Assembly: GCA_025345505.1 (NCBI GenBank) | Contig: JANVCC010000030.1 | Span: 12,687,059-12,751,058, forward strand | Direction of reading: 5' to 3' | DNA length: 64,000 bases | DNA from: Todiramphus chloris collaris | Taxonomy: Eukaryota > Chordata > Aves > Coraciiformes > Alcedinidae | Shown: piece by piece, positions 11,130 through 22,479 of the stretch | Layout: every line of letters starts with the position of its first letter | How positions within the stretch are numbered: the first letter of the stretch is position 1 | Translations under genes and position numbers: made by a program | Notes under the pieces: model-generated | Databases searched by the model: none | What the model saw: the letters and a program-made list of their open reading frames with translations, nothing else | What the model was told of the DNA's origin: nothing

Positions 11130-13080
11130 AATATTGCCCCCCTTTGCTCCTGGATGCCCTTTTCAGTCTCTGAGCTGTAAAATAAGATTGACAGCAACTT
11201 GGAGACACTGGGAGTAAAGCACAGCCCAGGTCACGAGCCTGCAGAGTGCTCTGGGGAGGAGGATGCCTGCGAACCAGGCGGAGGAGTAGCCAGTATGGAC
11301 TGAGCCATGCGATGTCAGGTGTTTCACCAGCCTACTCGAGCTCTTTGAGGATATTACTGCTTTGCTAGATAAGAGAAATTCAAGGGATGTGCTATACTTA
11401 GAGTTTCAAAACACACTTGGCATCAGTGTAGATCAAAGCCGAATGGTGCAGGCAGCATCCCGGAATAGAAGGTGAAAGAGAGAAAAGATTTGGAATTTAC
11501 TGTGAGAAAAAAAAAATACGCTGAAACCAACAGCACGAGGCTGCTGAGCTAAAAATAGCAAAGAAGGTATTAGCAGCAGATCCGCGTGCAGGCTGACACT
11601 CGGCTCCGCTCCTCTGGCTTGACAAGAAACCTCCCACCCAAGCAAGGAGATGTGCAAGGAAACCACAGCTGGTCCTGAGAGTCTCCACTGCCCCAGCCTG
11701 GCTTCCAGACAAAACTAGTGGGGACCAGGAGGGTTTGGGCAACCCCCAGCAGGGCATGTTCTGTGTCAGCCTGTTGTGCTGGGCAGCCTGTCCTGTCACC
11801 ACCATGTCAGGTTGTCCGTGTCCCACAGGCAGCCGTTTCCAATCCCATAAACTGGAACAGCACTGCTGTGTCAGTTCCCACGCCAGTGGCTGGCCACAGC
11901 CAGGGGAGGTTTACACATCCCTGGGGAGATGATGTTGCTACCACCACAGCAGGGCCAGGGCACCAATGCCCTCCCCGCACCAGCACCCCACTCCACTCCA
12001 CTCATGGCCCCACAGGGGCTTGGAGAGCCAAGAGGCCATGTGCCAGTTGTTTCCTTGGCCCTTCCTCCTCCTGTCTGCAACCTGGTGTTCATGGCAGTGG
12101 TGACAAACCTGCCCCTTGGCACCCAGGATAGCTAGCACCTCTCCCCGAGCCAGGCATCACCAGGGAGGGCAGGGTCCCCACAAGCCTATGTGGTACCCCT
12201 GGTCTGTGCTTTAGGACAAGTTCTCCTCGGGATGCCTAGGCAGCAAGGAGGAAGCATGGCCTCCAAATGTACTCTCAGAGCGTGCAGGCTGTATTGCAAA
12301 CCAGTGGCAGAGCTGGGGGTGCTGAAGGCACAGTTCTAAAGCATCAGCCACTCAGTGACAGGGTTCAGGTGCCAGGGAAAGCCCCATGCCAGACACCTGT
12401 GAGTGATGGAGGGGCAGGGCTCCTATAAATAGCTCACATGCCCTCAGTTGTGTGATGGGGTGTTGTCTGGTGGAGCAGCAAGTGTTGAGATGGAGGTGAA
12501 GGAGGGATTTGTACTCTTACTTGTCTCCTCTGTCCCTCTTCTGTGTGGGGGTTTGAAGATTGAAAAGCTCCCTGATCTCTGTACCTCAAGCCATGGATCC
12601 CTCCTCTAGGTTAGTGCAATCAAGGTAATTGCAACTCTGTGAGGGGTGGGGGGCAGTCAGCCTGGCCCTGCCACCCAGGGTACCTGTGCTTCTGCCGTGC
12701 TGCTGGGGATGAGCCTACTGGAGGAGGGGGGTTGGTGCCACATTCCCAGTGGATCCTGGCAGATTCTGTTGTGTCTGGGAAAGGGATGGATCCTGTAAAC
12801 CCTGTAGGGCTGCAAGCATCTCTCCAAAAATGCCTGGATCCCAGTGTGATAGCATGTGATACCCAGCTGGCTGCTCCTGAGGATGAGCATCATGGGGTAC
12901 CACTGACTCTGTCTCCACCACAGGGGTGACAGCTCACCTTGGCTTCTGCTTGACACCAGGGGCTGCAGCCCAGCAGCATGTTGTTCCCTGGGCTCAGTGC
13001 TGGGGTGCGTGGCGGGAGCCAGCTGGTCTGGCCCCACCACATGCCGCCGTGTTTCCCCTCAGCTGTGCCAGGCCCCTGCC
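11130..13080. other. Non-coding DNA, isolated TATA-like word
   Basis: No gene or repeat recognised. CTATAAATAG at 12423-12432 is a strong TATA-type word in GC-rich DNA, but nothing downstream supports a transcript. Confidence 0.5.
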
Positions 13081-13084
13081 AGCT

Positions 13085-13330
13085 GAGTTTGAGGTGAGAC
13101 ATTAACACTGGTATCTCTGTTAATATTGCTATAAAGCAATAAAAGTAACTTGATTGCGGAAAGGCAGGGAGACCAGAGGGTTTGGAGCCGTTCCACAGCA
13201 CTGCTATTAGAGACCTTAAAATGAGAGTTATTAAATTACTGCCAGGTACTGCAGGCTTTTCCTAACAGGGAGACTTCGGCTTGGCTTGGAAATTTAAGCT
13301 CTGGCTTGTTCGGGTTAATTAAAAGAGAGC
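13085..13330. promoter_or_regulatory. AT-richer candidate element
   Basis: Non-repetitive AT-rich sequence with several TTAAT and ATTAAA words (for example TGTTAATATTGCTATAAAGC at 13118 and GTTATTAAATTACTGCC at 13227). Conservation was not checked. Confidence 0.25.
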
Positions 13331-13339
13331 TGGACATCT

Positions 13340-16300
13340 TCCAGAGCCTTGCTTCTCATTTCTGATGGCCACCCCCTCCTCTCCAGGGCTCGGGCATGGC
13401 CATGCCATGGGCACCTCTGAGGCATGACCCCACTGGGGAATGCTGAGGGTGCCTCCTGCATCAGGCAGGGATGGCAGGCCAGCAGTTTGATGTTCCATAG
13501 GATGGTGGCCTGAGTTTCACTCACAGTCCCCAGGTGTCTTTGTGCTGTCTGTTCTGGGATGCTGTCCCCAGACTCATGGAGCATAGGACGTGCTATGGGC
13601 CTGGGGCCAGGGCTGGAATCTCCACCTTTCCCCCTGGAAAGAGGCCTTAGGGGTCCAGCATGGGCAGCAGTTACAGGCATTTTGATGGCTGCTGTTCTAC
13701 GTTTGCCCATTGTCCCTGGTGCCTTTATAGGGAAACCAGTGCTGAGCAGAGCACGGCACAGGAAAGAGTAGCTGGGGTCAGGCAGGTAAATGATGTCCTT
13801 GCCACCCCTCATCCAACCCCTCCTATTGTGTTGCTCTTGGCATCTCTGGTCAGGCTGTTCTAGCTGCTGCACAACTGGCAGTTAAGCATTCCCATGGCTT
13901 CTCATCCTGGAGAGCAGCAAACCCAGCATGGCTGGGGAGGGTGGGTGAGGGGGCCTGGCTTTGGAGGGGATTGCCCCCTCCAGGCAGGGAGCAGTTTTCC
14001 TTTCCTTTGTGCTTGGCTGTCTCCACTGCTGCTCTGACTCCTGCCTCAGCCTCTGCGGGGATTTTCCTGCTCCCTCACCAGCCCCCTCCCCTTGCCCTGG
14101 AGCAGATCACCTGCAGTGTCCTTTGTGGGGCTGGGGGGTGCAGGCAGGTGGCTGTGCTGCCTGGTCCCTCCTTGGCTGGGAATGACAATCAAAAGGCCCG
14201 GGGCGTTTAGGACTGTGCTGACCCTCCCTCCTCCTGACTGGCTTTGATCTGCTGGCTGCTGGGGAGAAGAGGGTTTACCTGGAAGCTCAGGCCATGCTCT
14301 TCCCCCCCCCCCCCCCCCCCCCCCCCCCACACCCTGCCCAGCATGGCTCACTCCTGCTCCACCTGACCTCCAAGCAGCAGGACCAAGACCTCCAGCACTC
14401 CTGAGTGGGGTCCCTTCTGGCTTGTCCTGCTGTCCTCAGGGAAATGAAAAGCAGCCAGGGATGTGCAATGCCAGAAGGGTGCATCCTACTGGCCATCAAG
14501 CACCCCATGGGGGATGCTGCATGGTGACACCCACTTTGGGCTGCTGTGGTGAGGAATAGTCCTATGCCCAACCCTTCCCTAAAAAGAGCTTTGGGAGGGT
14601 AAGGAAGACCCCTAATGCTGTGACTCTTCCACCTAGCCCCATATTTCTGTGTGGCAGAGAGTGTCTGGATTTGGGACCATCACCCCTTGGAGGGCTGGGG
14701 CCTGCTGCCAACCTCTGGCAGTGCTCCCAGATCCCCATCAGGACTATGGGTGCTGGGGGTGGTGGATGAAGCAGGGTGCTGTGGCTGCTTGCTAGCATCC
14801 AGCACCCCAGGGTGCCCTCGCCTGCCCTGGCTGGGTTTTCAGAGCAGGCTGGCAGAGGTGTTGGTAAATGCCGCTCACAGCTCCGCTGGTGACTCAACCT
14901 CCCAAAACGCTTTTTAGACTCATTTTCCCAGAGAGAGTTTAATGGGGTTTGTCGTGCCAAAACCCCAAGCTATGCCTCACTTTCATCCCCTAATGCAAGC
15001 CATATATCAAGAGACACTAACGGAGCAGGGAGGGTTTCTGACAAGGGGATCCTGGGAACAATCAGCCAATACCCCCCTCCCCAGCCTGTGCCCCTCCTGT
15101 TTTGTGCATTCCTGGTAATGTAAATAGAGAGGCAGCGCTCACAGCCTCCTCGGACTGGAGGAGCCCATCTGGGGACGGCGCCAGCAGCCCTGCCGACAGT
15201 CTGCTCTTGGGGGCTTTGGCTGGTACCGTTTGAAGTGTTTTGAGTATCAGTGTTGGCGTTGTGTCCCTGGAGAGAGCATCCCCAGGGTGCTTTGGAGGTG
15301 AGAGCTCCAGCTCAGACTAAATTGTCCCTTTTTTTCTACTGAAAAGCTGCTCCTCCTGTCTCTCCTGCCAAAAGACCATTCCTCCAAGCAAGCTGTGAGA
15401 TGAAGGTAGAGGATGAAGCCCTGACCCCAGTAGCACCCTGAAGGCCTCTGGGGCCCTTGGGTACCAGTCGCCAGGTCTGCCTCCTTCCCTCAGCACACCA
15501 GTGTGCCACCAGCCCCTGGCTCTCTTGTGGGGAGAGATGCAGCTTCCTTGCCTCAGTGAGGTGGGGATGACCACTGCAGCACATCAGGGCTCTCAGAGAG
15601 TGATTAGGGCAGCAAGAGGTGCTGGGGAGCATGCAAGGATCTAGCATGGAGGCACTATCTCCAGGGATGGCCTGGAAAGGGGGAATTATGGGTGGGTGCC
15701 CTTCTTGTGGTGCTCTTCAAGGCGCTGGGAAAACTGGAAGATTAACTCTTCTTAATTTAAACACCCATGCATTTGCTTGTTGTCCATTTTAGCAATATGG
15801 ATTTCATCTCTCCTGGAGGATGCTGGCTGCACATGGCGCCATGTCACCTTGGAGGGGACCTGCAAGCCAGCCTGGGCATGTAGTTTTGTCCCTGTGTGCT
15901 TTGCTCACCATCCTGGGAGAAACCTAAAACCACCCCAGGCAAGTCCAGGGAGCCCAAACCAGGCACACCTCATTGTACTAATAAGGAGGAAAAAAAAGTT
16001 CAAGCCCAAAATCCTCCCCTGGGATAATTTCCAAAACAAATCCCAAGCCTTGGCTCACCACACAGAAATGGGAAATCTCCTGGATGTTTTCCTTCAGCTT
16101 GTCTGGAGGACAATCCCCAGCAGTGTTGCAGCCAATGCAAGCGATACAGGAACCAAGGTGCCACCAGTGCTAGTCTGTGACCCCCCAGACCACTGCAGGA
16201 GGAGCAGATGCAAATGGAAATGTCTGGGTGCAGAGGAGGAGGTGCTGGTGGAACGGTTGCTGAGGAGGCTTTTGTCTGCTGGGAGTGGGGTGGATGCCAG

Positions 16301-18414
16301 CTATGGTGTCTTCTGAGAAGTCCTGGGCCAATGGGAGAAATCCCCAAGTGAAACACTCTGGGACAGGTGGGAGAAATCCCTGAGCCAAGCACCCTGAGAC
16401 AGGCTGTGGAGCCAAGGGCCTGGGTAAGCAAAGGCATCATCTGGGACTGTGTGTGCCTGGGAGAGGGTCTGAGGAGAGAAAGAGCTGGGATTATAGTGAA
16501 CAAGTGAGGAGGAGAGGCTCCAGTGGGGATGGGGAGCACTTGGGGCCACTTTCCTGGTCCCCAGCCCACCAGGCAGTGAAATGAGGTTTCTCCCCTCTAT
16601 TGCCCACATGGCCCCAGCAAGGCCAGGACATGGGCAACCCTGGAATCGGGAAAAGGCTGTTCTACTTGTGTGATTAGCTCCCCTGCTGTCTCTGTGGGGC
16701 ATCAATAATTCAGACAAGGGCCAGGGGGGAGAGGAGGACTGCAGTGTCCCCTATGCAGTAATTGTATAAGAAACATAGGAAAGATTGTTTGTGTCTGCAA
16801 AGTGCCCATGGGATGAGGAACAGCACTCTACCAACTCTAGATGAACAAAAGGAACTGCAAGGAAATGCCACCCCAGCCCTGTGCCAGTAAGAAACGTTCC
16901 CATGGGAGTGGGGAGACCCTGCCCCTGCAGAACTCTTCCCCAGGGACTAACCAGAACACCACTGAGTGACATCACTCTGCCCATGGCCCTTTTGGTCTCC
17001 CATGTAGCCAGAGGGGGTCCTGTGATGGGGCCAGTGATGCTGGGTGGCCCTGCAGGACCCCAGTGAGTGCATGGGGGCTGAGGGCATCTGCGAGGGTTTT
17101 ATTTGCTGGGACCAGCCCTTCGTGGCGCTTGGGTTTATGAGGCAGCCAATGTGGCTGCTTCCTTGCGGACTGCAGCAATAAAGCTCACCGGAGGGTCAGA
17201 GGTGATACCGACTGCTCTTAAGTGGCCAAAACTGGTGGTCTGGGATGGAAACTGAACTTCTTGAGCCATAATCAGAACCAGCGGGGTTAAATTCCGATGG
17301 CTAAATACTCAGGACTTAGCCTAAACATCTTTCCCATCTTGCTCAGTCTGTCCCAAACAGGATCCTGCAGCACGCGGTTGTTCGAGCAAGGTCAGGCTGC
17401 CAGCGTGCTGAGGTTTGTGCTCCACATCTCCCTGCTGCCTGGAGATCAGGCACTGCTGGGGCCGCCGAGTTTCCTCCATCTCGGTGCGCTGTTGCACTGG
17501 GTAAATACCTCTGCAGCGCTTGGGAAATTCGGAGAGCCCTGCAAATGGATGCAGAGTTAAGCAGTTGCTGGTTTCAAGGCTCTCCAAAGTGCTGGGGTGA
17601 GGTTGATGCTGGAAACCTGAGCCCTGTAATTGTATTTTTCTGCCCGAGTGATATCTGAAGGGTTAGCTGGTTTGTTTGTGTGTTTGTTTGTAGTACAACT
17701 ATCAAAGGCGGTCTCGGCGGTGATGCACGCTGCTTCTAAAAAAGGGTCTGCCCTGGAGCCAGCACCAGCCCTTCTTCAGGTCGAGCCACTACATGTCCCC
17801 ATAAACATAACCTGTCCTACCAGTGGTGGCTCCAGAGGCACACCAGCATTCCTGCGGGAGCAGGGGATCCCCTGCCGTGCCTGAAAACAGGCTCTGGCAT
17901 CACTGAGTGCTTCCAGGAGAGCCCTGAGAAGGGCTTTTTACAGGGGGCAAGTGATAGGCGTGAAAGGATGTGGCCAAAGCATGGCTGCGGAGAGGCGGGG
18001 GAGCAGGTGAGTCAACAGGAGCAGGGCTGAGCAGGTGCACTATTGCATTTCCCTGGTCATGGAGAGCTGACAGAGAACCCACACCAGCTAGGAAAAAAAA
18101 AAACCAAACCAACAAACAAAACACTAAAAAATGCAAACATGGCCATGCATCTCAAGGTTCATGTGCTGACCATAGAGCAGTCCACTGAGGAGACCTGGCT
18201 GGACCTTTCGTGGGCTGATTTCTCCATTGGCCAGCCCAACAGAGAGGTGGGAAAGCCCTTGGTAGCATCCACCACACAAAGCTACCCCCATCCCAGAGTC
18301 TGTTGGGACATCTGGGCACCTCCACCTCACCAGGTCCTGGTTTCTACCTCTGGCTTGTGGGAGCAGAGTCGCTATTCCCTGTGGCAGGAGGTTAGCGAAG
18401 GGCCAGGCAGGCTG
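13340..18414. other. Non-coding DNA with TCF-like words
   Basis: Mostly GC-rich with no coding signal. It contains the C27 tract, CTTTGATCT at 14242-14250 (reverse of AGATCAAAG) and CTATCAAAGG at 17699-17708. An AATAAA at 17177-17182 has no recognisable gene before it. Confidence 0.5.
14302..14328 (+). repeat. Poly-C tract, 27 C
   Basis: An uninterrupted run of 27 C on the + strand. On the other strand it is a G27 run able to form G-quadruplexes. The length is likely unstable and assembly-dependent. Confidence 0.95.
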
Positions 18415-19400
18415 CTGCACATTAGCATCAGTGTGGTTTATTATGCTCATTAATGATGTGGAGAAGGCAGCATGTTAACAAAAACGTGACATATTTAGGT
18501 TAGTTAAGGCTGAAGGACTCTGCTGCTGTGGAAAAGAATTGCACGAAGATATATGACATTCAGCATGGGCCTGTGCAAGATGATGCATCTTGGACAGACT
18601 AATCAAGATAATTCACATATATTGTCCTAAATTAATTATAGGCACTAAGTACAAGCCCAACATGTCAATTCAGACAGCTCAATTAAGAGCTCTTATTCAA
18701 TATACACTGATGGTCAAAAGAGCAAAGAAAAGATTACAATGGGCAGAAAGTACAGAGCAAAGCGGTGGAAATATTGCAGTATCACTGCTTAAACCAGCAC
18801 GGCTCTGCCAGCATGTGGAGGAGCAGAGGGTGATGGTGGGCTCAGGGAAGCGTGGCAGGAGGCTAAAAGGGCACAAAGAGATGTGCTTCAGCCCTCTCTT
18901 CCTCATAACCTCTTAAAACCAGAAGAGGTCAAGTATATGCAGTAGCTTTTTAAATAACAAGGTGGGGGGAGGTGGGGGGTAGCTATGTCAAAACACTGAT
19001 GTTATTTGGGTGGAACAGGAGTGGCAGTTCCCACCTGTGCAGCACAGTGACCCCAGGACATAGTCCTCGTGCACTGGCCAGGGCATTCACACCCAAGGAG
19101 AAAAGGTGGGGAGGAGGAGAAAGATCTGCCCAGCTCTACATACAGTAGTTGAGACTAGGAGTGGAACTGCATCCCAGCTTAAGAAAGGATGTGGAAAAAT
19201 TGGAGAGGGTTCAGGAGTATGGGAAACTGCCTTGGAGTGGGAGGCTGAAGCAGGCCCCTGTCTATTTAGTCTATCACAGGCGAGGTTAGGATGTGAATCC
19301 ATCGCAGTCAGCACGTCCCTCCATGGGGAAGGGATTTCTTTCAGTTCAAAAACATGTAATGAAACCCAGTGGCTGGGGTGGGTTTCACACAGCAGCAGGA
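18415..19400 (+). mobile_element. Old, degraded CR1 LINE 3' part
   Basis: From memory of CR1 consensus, several segments line up in order in the sense direction: TTAATGATGTGGAGAAGGCA (18451), the CAAGATGATGCATCTTGGA region (18578), AAGCCCAACATGTCAAT (18654), AAGAAAGGATGTGGAAAAAT (19181) followed by TGGAGAGGGTTCAGGAG, then TCTATTTAGTCTATCACAGG and CCCTCCATGGGGAAGG. These are the end of the reverse-transcriptase frame and the start of the 3' tail. Many substitutions and indels destroy any open frame. The stretch 18880-19130 matches less well and may be an insertion. No 8-bp CR1 tail repeats are seen. Confidence 0.75.
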
Positions 19401-19706
19401 ACTCGGCAGGGGCTGGGAGAGCTCTCCACCCCCCATCCTGCACAGTCGAGGGGCTGCCTGCAGCCTCCCTCCAGCCGGGGTCCCTTTCCCCCAGGTGCTG
19501 TGGTGCTCAGCAGGGGACCCTGACACCGGGTGCCCTGTGCCCCAGGGTGAAGGGGTTTGTGCCTGAGCCCAGGATTGTCTGTGGGAAATCTTTGGGCTGA
19601 TTTCCCTCATGCAAGACTCCGGCCAGCATCGTGTGATCTCTTTTCATTCCTATTTCATGAGCTGTAAATAATTAATGAGAAACACAATGCTGGGAGGATA
19701 AGATGA

Positions 19707-19747
19707 ATATATATGTATACATATACTCACACACACACATATATACA
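19707..19747 (+). repeat. AT/CA simple repeat
   Basis: ATATATATGTATACATATAC followed by (CA)n and ATATATAC. It is a compound dinucleotide microsatellite next to the CR1 remnant. Confidence 0.85.
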
Positions 19748-19749
19748 GT

Positions 19750-22200
19750 TAAAAAGAATTAAGGCTCAAATGTATTGGGAGTGTTGCAGTATGGTGGCTG
19801 TGAAAATACAGGGCAAAGAGCAAGGGCACAGGGGACAGTCCTAAAAGACAGATGGAGGGTTTTTGAGGGATATAGAGGATGGGATATAGTTGCTGCCTCC
19901 TATGGAGGGAAAGGCCCAAGCAGGCTGCCCTGCAGAGCGCCTGGGGTCCAGCAGCAGGGCTACCCAGCCCTCCCACCTGGCCAGGAGCTTGCTGCAGGCA
20001 GAGGTGTCTCTCCCCCTCCTTCCCCGGAGATGTGCAGAGTGACGCCAAGGGCTCCTCCTACGGCATCCCGGGAAAGGGGCGAGATTCTGGCAGGCGCCTG
20101 TGCTGCGGTGGGAGATGAAGCCCAAGGAAGGAGGAGAAACAGCATCTCTGGTCCCTGGGGTTTTGCAGCCCCCACAAAACCACCCTCCTCAGCCTCTCAG
20201 CAGCAGCCCGAGCCCATCACAGCTGCTGATGCTTCTGTACAGGGTTGAGCTTGCACATATGAAGGCTGGGCTGACAACAACCAGCTAACAAGAAACTTTG
20301 TTGTATGTGGATGGAGAGAATCCCCCAACATCACCCTAGACTGGGGGACAGGGATGAGGACAGGAACAGGGATGGCTACTGCTACCTTCCTGCAGCTCCA
20401 ACTCTCTGGGGTCAGGCACTGGAGCTGTGGGGAAACAACCACCTTCCCAGGAGCTGCCCTTGAGCTAACATGGATCACTCCTTCAGTGCAGCCCATCAGC
20501 TGCTTTTCCACCCTGGACCTGAGACATGGTCCAGGACCAGACAGAGCTAAGGTAAGGGGCAGACGTAGGGGACAAGAAGCACCTTAAAGGTGGCTGCTGG
20601 TATAGCTGTGGGTGATGGCTCCTGATCTTGGGCATCAGCATGGTCACGTCTTTGCTTGCTCAGGACATGGGGAGCTTGAGAGTCCCCCATGGCCCTGGTT
20701 CACATTGAGTGAAATGGAATTTGTAAGTCCTCTGCAGCCCAGTAGGAGTTGGGCCCCATGGCACGCCCTGACCCAAGTGGTGGACTTGTCCCCCTGTAAG
20801 AGGTAGGTCTGTGATAGTGGGGTGTGTGTTGTCCCTATGCAGGGACAGCAGGGAAGTATGGCCATGCTCACTGTCACCTGCACCCCAGCCAGCCTCTGGT
20901 CCTGGTAGCATTTTGAGCGATGTGCAGCGGGGCTCCAATAGTCCACTCAGCCACACATTCCCCAGGCAAAGTGCATGTGGCTGCGCAACAGCCCAATCCA
21001 TGAGCTGGTTTTGTGGCAGGACACAGACTTGGTCTGCTTCTCTTGATAGCCTGAGTGAGGCATTTTCCTTCTCCTCGCCCCTGCCCTGCATTTCCGGTTT
21101 TTGAACCTGCTTCACCTCAAAAATACCTTCATAATTAACCCCGCTGGAGTCCTCCTCTGCACAGTGCCCTACACAGTGCCTGTTACCTTCCCTTCCAGCT
21201 TGTGCCCCCACCACAGCAGGGACCAGATGCCAGGCTGGCATCACCAGCAGGACAAGGTTTGCCCCTGCTTGGGTTCACCCCAGCCTGGCTGTACCTGTGG
21301 CAGCCAAGACTGGGAGCAGGCAGGGGCGACTGGTGACTGGCCTGTCCCATCCTGCCTTTTATCCACAGAGTCAGTGGCTCCCATTTCCCAGGTCTAATTT
21401 ATCACCTCACTTTTTATAAATGGATCATTTCCCATCCCCAGCCTGAGAGACAATTGTGACGGGCCCTGGCACTGTGCCACGAGCTCCTTTCAACTTCATA
21501 GAGTTCATCAAAGACCCAAGACACCATTTCCCCAAACAGTAAAAGTGTCAGAGAAAGAGGCGTGTTGGGAAGCCTCGGTGACAGCCAAGTGCTTAATTAG
21601 TGGCAATGCAGAGTTTATGACCCCCTTGACATGTCCCCACTGCCCCTTGTTTCTGGGAAGGGTGTGAAGGGTGAGACAGGTCTCTCTGCTGCTCAGTGAC
21701 CCGTGATGTCCCCTGGCGACGTGGTGCTGGCAGAGGGGATGGGGAATGTCCCAGCCTGGCTGCTGCAGGAAGATGACAAGAGATTTCCCCATGTGGTGCT
21801 CACCCAAGAGCATCCCCATCCCCAGGTTTCTGTGGTGCCACAGCCCCCACCAGCACCCATGGGTGCTCTGGCATCCACAGGCACCCTCTGGTCCTCTGCT
21901 GATGGGTGACTGGGGAGGATGTAGGGAAACTCCAGTGTGGGGTCAGCAGTGGAAATGCTGTTTCCCAGCAAGCTGTCCTCACCTCAGCCTCAGCTCCTGG
22001 CTCCTGCGGTTCCTCACAGCCCCAGGAGACCCAGTGTCAGGGCACCAGGATGGTTTGGGAGCCAGCATACCACTGTCACACCCCTTTCATTCCTCTCTGC
22101 GCTAATCCTCTCTTTTTTTCTCCAGAAATCACCTTCCTGCCCATCACACTCCCTGCCTCTCTCTGGGCTATTTTTACTGTATTTTTTTGGTGATGGAGCA
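19750..22200. other. Non-coding DNA, nothing recognised
   Basis: GC-rich sequence with no motif-bearing open frame and no repeat that I can name. Confidence 0.5.
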
Positions 22201-22214
22201 GCCGGAGCTGAGCA

Positions 22215-22475
22215 TGGTGACTTCGGCACTCAAAGGCAGAGCGTAAGCATTAACAGAACTGACAGCATTACAATACTGGCGCTCATCTCACAGCTTCCCT
22301 ATTACAGCCTGACATCAGCCACAATTTTTAGTCACTACGGTGCCTTTAGCAGGGGCTTCTTGCTGCCTCCCACAGCTGCCAGACTCATCCTCTCACCCCT
22401 GACATCACTGAGGGACAAACTTTCCATTGCAAGTTGCCAAATACAGGTAAGGCTTGGAAAGAAAATCAAGAGATT
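22215..22475. promoter_or_regulatory. Candidate non-coding element
   Basis: Non-repetitive sequence less GC-rich than its surroundings, with phrases such as CAGCCACAATTTTTAGTCAC (22314) and GACAGCATTACAATACTGGC (22261). No coding signal. Enhancer status is inferred only. Confidence 0.25.
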
Positions 22476-22479
22476 TGGT

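Noticed and set aside
12423-12432. CTATAAATAG as a promoter
   Set aside because: A strong TATA word, but it has no supporting initiator, upstream sites, CpG patch or downstream gene. Kept only as a note.
17177-17182. AATAAA as the end of an upstream gene
   Set aside because: No coding exons or splice pattern found before it, and AATAAA occurs at several other places in the window by chance.
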